Source of the DNA: Demequina sp. NBRC 110052
Lineage (GTDB): Bacteria; Actinomycetota; Actinomycetes; Actinomycetales; Demequinaceae
Length of the DNA: 64,000 nucleotides
Assembly: GCF_002090075.1 (NCBI RefSeq)
Contig: NZ_BBRI01000002.1
Span: forward strand, 682,001 to 746,000
Reading direction: 5' to 3'
Below are positions 44,494 through 55,967 of the stretch, in pieces. Every line of letters begins with the position of its first letter. The stretch's first letter is position 1. The notes below the pieces were generated by a model. It was not told where the DNA came from and did not search any database. It saw nothing but the letters and a program-made list of their open reading frames with translations. A program made the translations under genes and the position numbers.

Positions 44494-46017
44494 TCAGCCC
44501 TCGACCCCAGCGCGCCGGAGGATGATCTCCCGCACGCGACCCGCGTCGGCCTGGCCGCGCGTGGCCTTCATGACCGCGCCGACGATCGCGCCGGCCGCCT
44601 GCACCTTGCCGTCCTGGATCTTGGCGAGCACGTCGGGCTGCGCGGCGAGCGCGTCGTCGACGGCCTTCTCGAGCGCCGAGTCGTCGGAGACGATCTCGAG
44701 CCCGCGCGCCTCGACGACGGCGGTCGGCGAGCCCTCGCCCGCAAGGACGCCCGCGAGCGCCTGGCGCGCGAGCTTGTCGTTGAGGCGTCCCGAGTCGACG
44801 AGACCCTGAAGCTCAGCGACGTCCACCGGGGTCACCGCGAGCGAGTCGAGCGCGACTCCCTGCTCGTTGGCCGTGCGGGCGAGCTCACCCATCCACCACT
44901 TGCGCGCCGACTGCGGCGAGGCGCCTGCCCCGACGGTCGCGACCAGCAGCGGCACGGCGTCGGCGGCGACGACGTCGCGCATCTCGAGGTCGGAGAATCC
45001 CCACTCGTCCTTGAGGCGCGCGCGCATCTTGGCCGGGTGCTCGGGGATGGTGGCGCGCAGCTCCTCGACCCACTCGCGGGAGGGCTCGACGGGCAGCAGG
45101 TCGGGCTCGGGGAAGTACCTGTAGTCCTCGGCCTCCTCCTTGGAGCGGCCGGGGGTCGTCTCCTCGGTGTCCTCGTGCCAGTGGCGGGTCTCCTGCACCA
45201 CGGGCTGGCCCGCGGACAGCAGCGCGGCCTGGCGGCCGGCTTCGAAGTGGATCGCCTTCTCGATGGCGCGCAGCGAGTTGACGTTCTTGGTCTCGGAGCG
45301 CTTGCCGAACGGCACCGCGTCCTGATCCTCGCCCGCCGGAGCCTTGGGGCGCAGCGACAGGTTCACGTCGGCGCGCACGGAGCCCTGGTCCATGCGGCCG
45401 TCGGAGATGCCGAGCCCGCGCACGATATCGCGGATCGTGGCCACGTACGCGCGCGCCACCTCAGCCGTCCGCGCTCCCATGCCGGTGATGGGCTTGGTGA
45501 CGATCTCCACGAGCGGCACGCCGCCGCGGTTGTAGTCCACGAGCGAGTGCGAGGCGCCCTGGATGCCGCCGGAGCCGCCGACGTGGGTGTTCTTGCCCGC
45601 GTCCTCCTCCATGTGCGCACGCTCGATGCCCACCTCGACGACGGTCCCGTCGTCCAGCACGACCTCGAGAGACCCTTCGTAGCAGGTCGGCTCGTCGTAC
45701 TGCGAGATCTGGTAGTCCTTCGCGAGGTCCGGGTAGAAGTAGTTCTTGCGTGCGAAGCGCGAGGACTCGCGGATCGAGCAGCCGAGCGCCAGTCCCAGCC
45801 GGATGGCCGACTCGACGGCCTTCTCGTTCGTCACCGGCATCGATCCGGGAAGCCCCAGGCACACGGGGCAGACCTGCGTGTTCGGCTCGGCGCCGAACTC
45901 GTTCGCGCAGCCGCAGAACATCTTGGTCTTCGTGTTGAGCTCCACGTGGACCTCGATGCCGAACACCGGGTCGAAGTCCTGCATGGCCTCGTCATAGCTG
46001 ACGCGCGTCGCGGTCAC
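44494..46017 (-). CDS. gatB: aspartyl/glutamyl-tRNA amidotransferase subunit B
   Basis: A 507-aa subunit of GatCAB, which converts Glu-tRNA(Gln) and Asp-tRNA(Asn) to the amides. GTG at 46017 overlaps the gatA stop (GTGA), with GGAGG 7 nt upstream. Motifs: [33 protein letters not shown] (zinc and substrate region), [19 protein letters not shown], and [12 protein letters not shown]. The C-terminal YqeY-like tail is present. Third gene of gatCAB. Confidence 0.96.
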   Translation of the reverse strand: MTATRVSYDEAMQDFDPVFGIEVHVELNTKTKMFCGCANEFGAEPNTQVCPVCLGLPGSMPVTNEKAVESAIRLGLALGCSIRESSRFARKNYFYPDLAKDYQISQYDEPTCYEGSLEVVLDDGTVVEVGIERAHMEEDAGKNTHVGGSGGIQGASHSLVDYNRGGVPLVEIVTKPITGMGARTAEVARAYVATIRDIVRGLGISDGRMDQGSVRADVNLSLRPKAPAGEDQDAVPFGKRSETKNVNSLRAIEKAIHFEAGRQAALLSAGQPVVQETRHWHEDTEETTPGRSKEEAEDYRYFPEPDLLPVEPSREWVEELRATIPEHPAKMRARLKDEWGFSDLEMRDVVAADAVPLLVATVGAGASPQSARKWWMGELARTANEQGVALDSLAVTPVDVAELQGLVDSGRLNDKLARQALAGVLAGEGSPTAVVEARGLEIVSDDSALEKAVDDALAAQPDVLAKIQDGKVQAAGAIVGAVMKATRGQADAGRVREIILRRAGVEG

Positions 46018-47552
46018 TTGGCCACCTCCGCGGTGTTGATGGGCAGAGTGGGGGCCTGCGCGGTCAACGCGCCACCCCACTCCTCGGTCAGCGAAGCCTC
46101 GAGGGCGGCGCCGACGCGGTACAGGCGGGCGTCCTCGTGCGCGGGCGCGAGGATCTGGAAGCCCGCGGGAAGACCGTCCTCGGGCGCGACGCCTGACGGC
46201 AGCGACATGCCGGGGATCCCCGCGAGGTTCGCCGGGATCGTGGCGACGTCGTTAAGGTACATCGCCAGCGGATCGTCGATGCGCTCGCCGAGCTTGAACG
46301 GCGTGGTGGGCGTCGTGGGCGAGACGAGCACGTCGGCCTTCTCGAAGGCTGCGGCGAAATCGCGCTGGATGAGCGTGCGCACCTTCTGCGCCGAGCCGTA
46401 GTAGGCGTCGTAGTAGCCGGCCGAGAGGGCGTAGGTGCCGAGGATGATGCGGCGCTTCACCTCGTCGCCGAAGCCTTCGGCGCGCGTCGCGAGCATGGTC
46501 TTCTCGACCGTGTCCTTCTCGACTCGCATCCCGAATCGCACCGAGTCGAACTTCGCGAGGTTCGACGACGCCTCGGACGGGAGGATCAGGTAGTACGCCG
46601 CGAGCGCGTACTCGAACGACGGGCACGAGACCTCGACGATCTCCGCACCCATCGCCTTGAGACGCTCGAGCGACTCCTCGAACCGCTGCTCGACGCCGGG
46701 CTGGTAGCCCTCCCCCGAGAGTTCCTTGATGACGCCGACGCGCACGCCGGTGAGGTCCTTCGTCGCGCCCTGCATCGCGGCCTCGACGCACGCGGGAACG
46801 GGCTCGTCGAGGCTGGTCGCGTCCTTGGGGTCATGGCCGCCCATGACCTCGTGCAGCATCGCGGTGTCGAGCACGGTGCGCCCGCAGGGGCCCAGCTGGT
46901 CGAGCGACGAGGCGAGCGCGATCGCGCCGTAGCGGGACACGCCGCCGTACGTGGGCTTGACGCCGACGGTGCCGGTGACGGACGCGGGCTGGCGGATCGA
47001 GCCACCCGTGTCCGAGCCGATCGCGAGCGGGGCCTCGAAGGCCGCGAGCGCCGCGGCCGAGCCGCCGCCCGAGCCACCGGGGATGCGCTCGAGGTCCCAC
47101 GGGTTGTGCGTGGGACCGTAGCCCGAGTGCTCCGTGGAGGATCCCATGGCGAACTCGTCCATGTTGGTCTTGCCGAGGATCGGCATGCGCGAGGCCTTGA
47201 GCTTGGCTGAGACGGTCGAGTCGTACGGCGGCACCCAGCCCTCGAGAATGCGCGAGCCGGCCGTGGTGGGCAGGCCCTCGGTCACGAGGACGTCCTTGAC
47301 AGCGACGGGCACGCCTGCGAGCACGGGGAGCTCGACGCCTGCGGCGCGATCCTCGTCCACCTTGCGGGCGGTCTCGAGCGCGCCCTCTGGGTCGAGGTGC
47401 AGGAACGCATGGACGGGTCCGTCCACTGCGGCGATCCGGTCCAGGTGCGCCTGCGTCAGCTCGACGCTCGTGACCTCGCCGGCGTTGAGCGCGGCGGCCA
47501 TCTCGGCAGCGGTCTTCCGGGTCCAGTCGGTGCTCGGCTCCACGGCGGTCAT
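46014..47552 (-). CDS. gatA: aspartyl/glutamyl-tRNA amidotransferase subunit A
   Basis: A 512-aa amidase that frees ammonia from glutamine. The Ser-Ser-Lys triad is visible: Lys in [12 protein letters not shown], Ser residues in [15 protein letters not shown] and [18 protein letters not shown]. Other family marks are [20 protein letters not shown] and [23 protein letters not shown] at 47552 overlaps the gatC stop (ATGA). Confidence 0.96.
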   Translation of the reverse strand: MTAVEPSTDWTRKTAAEMAAALNAGEVTSVELTQAHLDRIAAVDGPVHAFLHLDPEGALETARKVDEDRAAGVELPVLAGVPVAVKDVLVTEGLPTTAGSRILEGWVPPYDSTVSAKLKASRMPILGKTNMDEFAMGSSTEHSGYGPTHNPWDLERIPGGSGGGSAAALAAFEAPLAIGSDTGGSIRQPASVTGTVGVKPTYGGVSRYGAIALASSLDQLGPCGRTVLDTAMLHEVMGGHDPKDATSLDEPVPACVEAAMQGATKDLTGVRVGVIKELSGEGYQPGVEQRFEESLERLKAMGAEIVEVSCPSFEYALAAYYLILPSEASSNLAKFDSVRFGMRVEKDTVEKTMLATRAEGFGDEVKRRIILGTYALSAGYYDAYYGSAQKVRTLIQRDFAAAFEKADVLVSPTTPTTPFKLGERIDDPLAMYLNDVATIPANLAGIPGMSLPSGVAPEDGLPAGFQILAPAHEDARLYRVGAALEASLTEEWGGALTAQAPTLPINTAEVAK

Positions 47553-47848
47553 GCTTCCTCCCCCAGGATCTGGGGCACGCGGAAGCGCCCGTCCTCCGCC
47601 TCGGGCGCACCGGAGAGCGCCCGCTCCTGCGGGAGCGACGGCAGCACCTCGTCGGCGCGGTGCACGTTGGACATCGGGATCGGGTGGGAGGTCGCGGGCA
47701 CGTCGGAGCCGGCCACCTCGGCGACCTTGGCCACGGCGTCGACGATGGCGGAGAGCTGGCCCGAGAGTCGGTCCAGGTCCTCGTCCGTCATGTCGATGCG
47801 CGCGAGCGCGGCCAGGCGCGCCACGTCGGAGCGATCGAGGGAAGACAT
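47549..47848 (-). CDS. gatC: aspartyl/glutamyl-tRNA amidotransferase subunit C
   Basis: A 99-aa subunit that stabilises GatA. It reads [20 protein letters not shown] and ends in the conserved [12 protein letters not shown] at 47848 lies 7 nt after a -10 box TAGACT (plus-strand 47856-47861) with no ribosome site, so the gatCAB mRNA is probably leaderless. First gene of the operon. Confidence 0.93.
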   Translation of the reverse strand: MSSLDRSDVARLAALARIDMTDEDLDRLSGQLSAIVDAVAKVAEVAGSDVPATSHPIPMSNVHRADEVLPSLPQERALSGAPEAEDGRFRVPQILGEEA

Positions 47849-47901
47849 GGCCGCAAGTCTAGTGCGGGCGGGAGACGCCGGTCACGGGCCCGACGCGCGG
47901 G

Positions 47902-48489
47902 TCACGGCTCCCAGGAGTAGCCGAGCAGTCGTACGGCTGGCAGGGGGCGGGACGGGTCGTCGGCCATGCGCTCTGCCTGCTCGGGCGTGATGCGGGAGAC
48001 GGTGCCGTCCTCGTTGTCGGCGACGAGCCAGTCGAGGTCGGGCCTGCGCGTGAAGCCGAGGCTCTCGTACAGGCGGTGCGCGGCATGCATGGTGTCCATG
48101 GTCGACAGGACGATGCGCTCGGCGCCCCTCTCGACCGCGAGGTCCATGGCCTGGCGAGTGAGCTCACGCCCGATGCCGCGGCCGCGCTCGAGCGGCGACA
48201 CCGCCAGCATGCGCAGCTCATACTCGTCGCCGGTCGCGAGCTCGATGAACGGACTGCCGGGCGGCACGACCGTGATGGTGCCGACTGCGGCGCCTTCGCC
48301 GTTCTCGCCGTCGCTGAGCATGAGCAGGATGGCCTGCTCGGCGCGCGCCTGCGCATCCCGCAGCTGGGGGACGTAGGGGTGCGACTGGTCGACCAGGCCG
48401 TCGGAGAGGTACGCGAGCGCGGTGAGCGCTCCGATCTCTGCGAGCCGGGACGCCTCGTCGGGCTGAACGGGACGGACGGACGACGTCAT
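47902..48489 (-). CDS. GNAT family N-acetyltransferase
   Basis: A 195-aa acetyltransferase; ATG at 48489 with AGAGGA upstream. The acetyl-CoA motif A is LRMLAVSPLERGRGIGRELT, and motif B includes IVLSTMDTMHAAHRLYESLG followed by FTRRPDLDW. The fold is complete. The substrate cannot be told from sequence. It is 53 nt upstream of gatC on the same strand and may share its transcript. A GCCCGACGC copy lies just past its stop (47889). Confidence 0.88.
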   Translation of the reverse strand: MTSSVRPVQPDEASRLAEIGALTALAYLSDGLVDQSHPYVPQLRDAQARAEQAILLMLSDGENGEGAAVGTITVVPPGSPFIELATGDEYELRMLAVSPLERGRGIGRELTRQAMDLAVERGAERIVLSTMDTMHAAHRLYESLGFTRRPDLDWLVADNEDGTVSRITPEQAERMADDPSRPLPAVRLLGYSWEP

Positions 48490-48610
48490 CGGTTCCTCTC
48501 CTTCGGTCCGCCTGCGCTGGCGGCCGGCTCGTGCGATGTGCTGCGTGCCCCTCGTGAGGGCTCCCTCGGCCAGGGCACGATGCCCTGCGGTCAGTGTACG
48601 GACCCCGCCG

Positions 48611-49357
48611 TCAGGAGTCTCGACGGCGAGGCTTCCTGCGCTTCGCAGGAGCCGTCGGGGCTGCGGTGTCGGCACCGTCCGCAGGCGTCTCGGCCTCGAC
48701 TGAGCTCCCCGTCGGGGCCTCGGGGGCAGGCTCAGGCTCGGTCGCCTGCGTCGTCTTCAGTTGGCTGCGCCCGCCGGGCACGCGCAGCGGCTCGACGACG
48801 GGCATGAACGTCTGATGCGTGTCGACATGCTGCTCCGGAGGCGCCTCGCCGAGCGGCCGATGCTCCTCGGCAGCCTCCTCGACCTGCGCTGGGTCCTCTG
48901 CCTGCACGACGCGGGTGACGCCATGCGAGTCGGTCAGCTGACCCTGCGAGAGCTGGGCGAGCGCGTGGAACGCTGCGGCATCCTTCTCGAGCAGCTCGCG
49001 CTCCTCCTCAGAGAGGTCGGCCCCGCGCAACGCGACCACGGCAGCCTCGGGCGTCTTGGGCTCGACGCCCTCGTCCTCCGTCGCGGGGTCGTTCGGCTGC
49101 GCCTCGTCGTCGGGCTCGCCCGCGCCGTCCACTCCGGGGTCGTCGTCTTCGGCGTCGTCAGCGGTCTCGGCGTCGGCTCTCTCGGCCTCCGCGATCTCCT
49201 CCTCCGCCTGCTGCGCGAGCGACGCGTCGGGGTCGGGCGCCCCAGCATCGGGCGTGTCCTCAGCGACGGTGTACCGGCGCAGGAAGTAGCCGATGACCAC
49301 GCCGAGCACGAAGGCGAGCAGCAGCCACAGCCAGGCCTCACGCAGTGCAGGTCCCAT
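48611..49357 (-). CDS. membrane-anchored acidic protein of unknown function
   Basis: A 248-aa protein; ATG at 49357 behind GGAGGG. One N-terminal membrane segment (WLWLLLAFVLGVVIGYFLRR) is followed by a long Asp/Glu-rich, low-complexity region (residues about 30-100), a short helical part (AVVALRGADLSEEERELLEK), and a basic end KRRKPRRRDS. No family recognised. It begins 3 nt after the OmpA-domain gene stops, so the two are surely cotranscribed. It may be an accessory envelope or scaffold protein; function not inferred. Confidence 0.65.
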   Translation of the reverse strand: MGPALREAWLWLLLAFVLGVVIGYFLRRYTVAEDTPDAGAPDPDASLAQQAEEEIAEAERADAETADDAEDDDPGVDGAGEPDDEAQPNDPATEDEGVEPKTPEAAVVALRGADLSEEERELLEKDAAAFHALAQLSQGQLTDSHGVTRVVQAEDPAQVEEAAEEHRPLGEAPPEQHVDTHQTFMPVVEPLRVPGGRSQLKTTQATEPEPAPEAPTGSSVEAETPADGADTAAPTAPAKRRKPRRRDS

Positions 49358-49360
49358 GGG

Positions 49361-50134
49361 TCATCCCTCCGTGATCGTGATCTCGACGCGACGGTTGGCC
49401 TCGCGGCCCGACGCGGTGGCGTTGCTGGCGCGCGGATCCTCCTCGCCGCGGCCCGAGGGTTCGAGGATGGACCTCGGAATCCCTTGCTGCACGAGGTAGT
49501 CGGCGACGTTGCGTGCGCGCGCCTCGCTGAGCGCGAGGTTGGCCTCGGCGGTGCCGATCGAGTCGGTGTAGCCGATGATCGTGACCGTGATCGCTCCATG
49601 CGTCTCGAGCGTGTCGAGGAGCACGCCGGCCACCTCGTCGAGCTCGGCGCGAGCGGCGGGCGTCAGATCGGGCGACGTCGTGTCGAAGATGATGGGGTCG
49701 ATCGTGGGCAGCGGCCCCGCGTCGGTCTCCGAGGGTGATGGCGTCGGCGTGGGCTCGGCGGTCGCTGTGGGCTCCGCGGTCGCGCTGGGCGACGTGGTCG
49801 GCTCGGGCTGCGGCTCCTCGCCGAAGCCGTCGTACAGGGCGGAGGTGATGAGAGCGTCTCCTGCGACGGCTGCGAGAGCGGCATCCTCGTCACCGACCGG
49901 ACCCACGAGGGTCACCTCGCGATAGTCGGCGCTGCCCACCCACACGTCGGTCAGCCCGGCGCCCTCGATCGCAGCACGCGCATGCTCTTCGACGGCGTCT
50001 TCGACGGTCTCCGCGAAGCCCCACACGAGCGCGGTCAAGGTGAGTGCCGCGCCCAGTGGCAGGAGCCACCACCGGAGCTTGCCCGGCCGGTACCGGGTGG
50101 AGGCGCGAGTCGCCCCGCCGACGCCCTCAGCCAT
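49361..50134 (-). CDS. OmpA-family cell-envelope protein
   Basis: A 257-aa protein; ATG at 50134 behind AGGAGGG. Membrane anchor about residues 22-42 (WWLLPLGAALTLTALVWGFA), then a BON-like segment (HARAAIEGAGLTDVWVGSAD), a Thr/Pro/Ser-rich linker, and a C-terminal OmpA peptidoglycan-binding domain: TVTIIGYTDSIGTAEANLAL, SEARARNVADYLVQQGIP, SGREANRRVEITI. It should tether to the wall outside the membrane. Similar BON-OmpA proteins (ArfA-like) occur in mycobacteria. Cotranscribed with the acidic membrane protein. Confidence 0.85.
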   Translation of the reverse strand: MAEGVGGATRASTRYRPGKLRWWLLPLGAALTLTALVWGFAETVEDAVEEHARAAIEGAGLTDVWVGSADYREVTLVGPVGDEDAALAAVAGDALITSALYDGFGEEPQPEPTTSPSATAEPTATAEPTPTPSPSETDAGPLPTIDPIIFDTTSPDLTPAARAELDEVAGVLLDTLETHGAITVTIIGYTDSIGTAEANLALSEARARNVADYLVQQGIPRSILEPSGRGEEDPRASNATASGREANRRVEITITEG

Positions 50135-50183
50135 CGACCCTCCTGACTCCCCAGTCGTGCGCGCGGCCATCGTGGCCCGTGAG

Positions 50184-52463
<2,280 letters not shown>

Positions 52464-52910
52464 TCAGCAGCGCTCCCTGACCTCCGAGTCCAGCGCGAGC
52501 GCGTCCTCCTGGATCGACGCGGGGAAGTTCTTGAAGTCCTGCGAGTCGGGGTCCGCGGGGCTCACGGCGGTGTCGTAGTGCGCCTCGAGCGACGCGATGA
52601 CGTCCTCGAGCTCCTCGGGGGCCACCTCGGCGAGTGCCGTGAACTGCACCACATGCTCGTCCGAGCCGATGAACTCCCGCTCGACCGGCACCAGCATGGG
52701 CGCGGCGGCCTCGCAGAACGCCGCGAGGTCGAACTCGTCTCCCGGCGCCTCGGGGGCGTCGGAGGCCTCGACGGGAGCCGATACCGGGGCGACGGGCGTG
52801 GCGTCCCGCGTCCCCTCGGCGGGGGCGTCGGCTGGCGAGCACGCGGCGAGCAGCAGAGCCGACGCCAGGGCGAGCACGGGCAGGGCGGAGCGTGAGGACT
52901 TGGGGATCAT
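52464..52910 (-). CDS. hypothetical lipoprotein
   Basis: A 148-aa protein with signal ALPVLALASALLLAACSPAD; the lipobox is LAAC. The mature domain is acidic with two further Cys (AAFCEAAAPMLVP and the C-terminal VRERC), which could form a disulfide. No family recognised. The ATG at 52910 follows a -10 box TAGGGT by 8 nt, consistent with a leaderless transcript. Divergent from the deaminase gene; 45 nt downstream of ligA's start in genome order, on the same strand as ligA. Confidence 0.7.
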   Translation of the reverse strand: MIPKSSRSALPVLALASALLLAACSPADAPAEGTRDATPVAPVSAPVEASDAPEAPGDEFDLAAFCEAAAPMLVPVEREFIGSDEHVVQFTALAEVAPEELEDVIASLEAHYDTAVSPADPDSQDFKNFPASIQEDALALDSEVRERC

Positions 52911-53020
52911 GCCGCACGACCCTAGCGACCGGCCGCAGGACCGCAGAGGCCCTCGTCCGGCGCGTCGGGCGCGAGTAGGCTTGACCGACGGCCAGGGCGG
53001 CCGTGGGAGGGAGGCCGCTC

Positions 53021-54382
53021 ATGGCCGGATTGACGCTCATCGAGGGCGGCCACGTCGTCACCATGGACGCTGCGGGCGCCGAGCTCGCACGCGGCCACGT
53101 CGCGATCCGCGGCGGACGCATCGTGGCCGTCGGGCCAGGGCCCGCCCCCTCGGACATGCGCGACGCCGCCGCCCGCCGCTACGACGCGACCGGCACTCTC
53201 GTGACCCCCGGCCTCATCAACACTCACCACCACCTGTATCAGTGGCTCACGCGCGGCTGGGCGCAGGACTCGATCCTGTTCGACTGGCTCGTTGCCCTCT
53301 ATCCCACATGGTCGCGCATCACCGCAGACACGGTGGGCGCGGGCGCTGCGGGCGCGATGGCGACGCTCGCACGCTCGGGCTGCACCACCGTGGGCGACCA
53401 CCATTACATCTTCCCCGCGGGCTCGGGCGACATCCTCGGCTCGATCGTCCACGAGGCGGGCGAGCTGGGCCTGCGCCTCCACGCGACGCGCGGATCGATG
53501 GACCTGGGCGCCAGCCAGGGCGGGCTCCCCCCGGACTTCGCGGTCGAGACCACGGCCGACGCACTGCAGGCCTCCGAGGACGCCGTACGCGCGTTCCACG
53601 ACCCGTCGTTCGACGCGATGGTGCGCGTCGCCATAGCCCCGTGCTCACCGTTCTCGGTCACCACAGATCTGCTGCGCGAGTCCGCACCTCTCGCGCGCGA
53701 GCTCGGCGTGCGCCTGCACACGCACGGCTCAGAGACGGTCGAGGAGGCCGCATTCTGCGCCGAGCGCTTCGGGATGGGCCCCACCGAGTACCTCGAGTCC
53801 GTCGGTTGGCTCGGCGACGACGTGTGGATGGCGCACTGCGTGCACCTCTCCGATGCTGACATCGCCAAGTTCGCGGCCACCGGCACGGGCGTCGCGCACT
53901 GCCCGTCGTCGAATGCGCGCCTCGCCGCCGGCATCGCTCCGCTGCGCCCGATGCTCGACGCAGGGGTACCCGTCGGCCTCGGCGTGGACGGCGCCGCCTC
54001 CAACGAGGACGGCACGCTCGGCTCGGAGATCCGCCAGGCGGCTCTGATGTCGCGCCTGAGGGACGGCGCCACCGCGATGCCCGTGCGCGACGCGCTGCGC
54101 GTCGCCACCATGGGCGGCGCGAAGGTGCTGGGCCGTGAGGACGAGATCGGGTCGCTCGAGGCGGGCAAGCTCGCGGACCTGGTCCTGTGGGACCTCACCG
54201 CAGTGGAGCACGCGGGCATCGCGGACCCCGTCGCAGCCCTGGGTCTCGGCTCGCTGCCGACCGTGAAGCTCATGCTGGTGCAGGGCGAGGAGGTCGTCAC
54301 CGACGGGCGGCTCGCGCGCGCGGACGAGCAAGTCATCGCTGGTCGGGTGGGGGACGCGGCTGCACGTCTCGCGGAGGCGTGA
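53021..54382 (+). CDS. amidohydrolase, 8-oxoguanine deaminase type
   Basis: A 453-aa metal-dependent hydrolase; ATG at 53021 behind GGGAGGGAGG. Metal and substrate motifs: LVTPGLINTHHHLYQWLTRG, GCTTVGDHHYIFPAG, LHTHGSETVEEAAFCAERFG, WMAHCVHLSDADIAKFA and LGVDGAASNEDGTLGSEIRQ. The HHHLYQ and VGDHHY segments match 8-oxoguanine deaminase and hydroxydechloroatrazine ethylaminohydrolase (AtzB) relatives. Because xanthine-dehydrogenase and allantoinase genes lie close by, purine deamination is the likelier role. The gene's 3' end including its stop is partly duplicated downstream. Confidence 0.85.
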   Translation: MAGLTLIEGGHVVTMDAAGAELARGHVAIRGGRIVAVGPGPAPSDMRDAAARRYDATGTLVTPGLINTHHHLYQWLTRGWAQDSILFDWLVALYPTWSRITADTVGAGAAGAMATLARSGCTTVGDHHYIFPAGSGDILGSIVHEAGELGLRLHATRGSMDLGASQGGLPPDFAVETTADALQASEDAVRAFHDPSFDAMVRVAIAPCSPFSVTTDLLRESAPLARELGVRLHTHGSETVEEAAFCAERFGMGPTEYLESVGWLGDDVWMAHCVHLSDADIAKFAATGTGVAHCPSSNARLAAGIAPLRPMLDAGVPVGLGVDGAASNEDGTLGSEIRQAALMSRLRDGATAMPVRDALRVATMGGAKVLGREDEIGSLEAGKLADLVLWDLTAVEHAGIADPVAALGLGSLPTVKLMLVQGEEVVTDGRLARADEQVIAGRVGDAAARLAEA

Positions 54383-54432
54383 ATCGCCTGGTTGCGCGCG
54401 TGGCGCCGGCGTGGGAGGCGTGAGTCGCCTGG
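54374..54432. repeat. direct repeat spanning a stop codon
   Basis: GAGGCGTGAATCGCCTGG (54374-54391, containing the deaminase TGA) recurs as GAGGCGTGAGTCGCCTGG (54415-54432) with one change at a 41-nt period. Each copy folds as AGGCG/CGCCT. Confidence 0.6.
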
Positions 54433-54442
54433 CTGGGAGCCC

Positions 54443-54492
54443 GCCCGACGCTCGGGGCGGGCATGCCTGCGCAGGCCGCCCCCGCGTCGGGC
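54443..54492. terminator. bidirectional terminator between deaminase and regulator genes
   Basis: GCCCGACGC (54443-54451) / GCGTCGGGC (54484-54492) with an inner GGGGCGG / CCGCCCC pair, between convergent genes. Confidence 0.75.
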
Positions 54493-54495
54493 TTG

Positions 54496-55089
54496 CTACC
54501 GACCCGCCTGCTGCTTGACCGCGAGGAGCCTGACCGGACCGCCGGCGCACCACCAGCGATGCAGCACGCCCCCGGAGTAGTAGGTCGAGTCACCCGGCCC
54601 CAGGAGCGTCTCGACGCCGTCGAGCTCCAGACGAAGCGAGCCGTCGAGGACCATGATCCACTCGTCCTCGGCGTGGGTGAAGGTCTCCCCCGGCTCGGTG
54701 CGGCTGCACTCGATCGTCATGGGCAGGAACGGCCGCGAGCCGTGGGCGAGCGGCAGGGCGGGGTCCTGCGCGAAGTCGGACATGGGCTCAGCTGAGTCGC
54801 CCGCGTGGTACGTCTCGACGCGCGGCGGCGGGGCGGTCCCGTCGGCTGCCTCGGCTGCGGCGATCAGCTCCACGGGACTGGTCTCAAGCGCCACCGCGAT
54901 CCTGCGCAGCGACGGCAGCGAGAAGTTGGCAAGCCCGCGCTCCACCTGGGACAGGAACGGGTGCGACAGTCCAGTCGCGCTCGCGAGCTGCACGAGAGTC
55001 AGCCCGCGAGCGCGCCTCAGCGCCCTCACATGCGCGCCCAGTCGGGCGCCCGAGGGGTCGTTGTCCTGCAGGGGACTGACGGCGGTCAT
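54496..55089 (-). CDS. XRE-family regulator with C-terminal cupin domain
   Basis: A 197-aa protein; ATG at 55089. Helix-turn-helix: LGAHVRALRRARGLTLVQLA, SATGLSHPFLSQVERGLANF, SLPSLRRIAVALETSPVEL. The cupin domain includes GETFTHAEDEWIMVLDGSLR and LGPGDSTYYSGGVLHRWWCA, with His positions typical of ligand or metal binding. It is the last gene of the ABC transporter operon, 8 nt after the permease stop, and probably regulates the purine genes in response to a cytosolic ligand. Confidence 0.9.
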   Translation of the reverse strand: MTAVSPLQDNDPSGARLGAHVRALRRARGLTLVQLASATGLSHPFLSQVERGLANFSLPSLRRIAVALETSPVELIAAAEAADGTAPPPRVETYHAGDSAEPMSDFAQDPALPLAHGSRPFLPMTIECSRTEPGETFTHAEDEWIMVLDGSLRLELDGVETLLGPGDSTYYSGGVLHRWWCAGGPVRLLAVKQQAGR

Positions 55090-55097
55090 CGCTGCTC

Positions 55098-55967
55098 TCA
55101 GAGACGCTTGGTGGGGTGCATCCCCATGCGGGCGAGCACCGTGTTCTCCAGGATAGCGACGAGGTTGTAGAGCACGAGGGAGGTGAGCGTGACGAGCACG
55201 ACGGACGCCCACAGCTCATCGAACTTGGCGGACGTGGCGTAGCCGTTGATGACGCCGCCGATGCCCGAACCGGTGGCGAGCCACTCCGCGAGCAGCGCAC
55301 CGGTGATCGCACCGGGAACTGACACGCGCACGGCGGCGAAGAACGCCGGGAGGGACGCAGGCAGGGCCACCTTGGTGAGCTGCTTGATGGGCCCTCCGCC
55401 GTAGACCTGCACCACCTCGAGCGTCTGCTGCGACGACTGCTGCAGACCGAACGCGATGTTCACGAGCGCCGGGAACAGCACCACGATGCCTCCCATGACT
55501 GCCACGGTCAGGAACTCGCGGCCGAAGATCATGATGATGATCGGCGCGAACGCCACCAGCGGCACCGAGCGCAGCAGCAGCGCGATGGGCATCATCGCCT
55601 GCTCGAAGCCGCGCGACAGGCGGAAGCCGATCGCGCCCAGGAGCGCGAGCAGCAATCCCGCGGCGAAGCCGATGACGGCGTCTCCGAGCGTGACGGCGAG
55701 GTTGCCCGCGATCTCGGCGCGGTTGGCGGCAGCCTCCTCCTCGACGAAGAAGAAGTTCCAGACGTCGACGGGGCCCTTGGCCACGTACGGCGAGAGGTCC
55801 GAGAACCACAGGGCGAGCTGCCACAGGACCGTCACGCCCACGAGCGTGAGCAGGAACGTGAGCAGCGAGGCGCCGAGCGCCTTGCGGGTCGCGGCGCGCG
55901 CCTGCTTGCGGACGAGCGCGGCGGGATCGGCGATCGGCGGGTTGGCGGCGGTGGCGGTGGCGGTCAT
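55098..55967 (-). CDS. NitT/TauT-type ABC transporter permease 2
   Basis: A 289-aa permease; its ATG overlaps the stop of the preceding permease gene (ATGA). About six spans; the cytosolic coupling loop reads VYGGGPIKQLTKVALPASLP and the C-terminus ALLAEWLATGSGIGGVINGY. The 45-residue N-terminal cytosolic tail is longer than usual. Both permeases differ enough to suggest a heterodimeric channel. Substrate probably a purine-related compound (context only). Confidence 0.88.
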   Translation of the reverse strand: MTATATAANPPIADPAALVRKQARAATRKALGASLLTFLLTLVGVTVLWQLALWFSDLSPYVAKGPVDVWNFFFVEEEAAANRAEIAGNLAVTLGDAVIGFAAGLLLALLGAIGFRLSRGFEQAMMPIALLLRSVPLVAFAPIIIMIFGREFLTVAVMGGIVVLFPALVNIAFGLQQSSQQTLEVVQVYGGGPIKQLTKVALPASLPAFFAAVRVSVPGAITGALLAEWLATGSGIGGVINGYATSAKFDELWASVVLVTLTSLVLYNLVAILENTVLARMGMHPTKRL

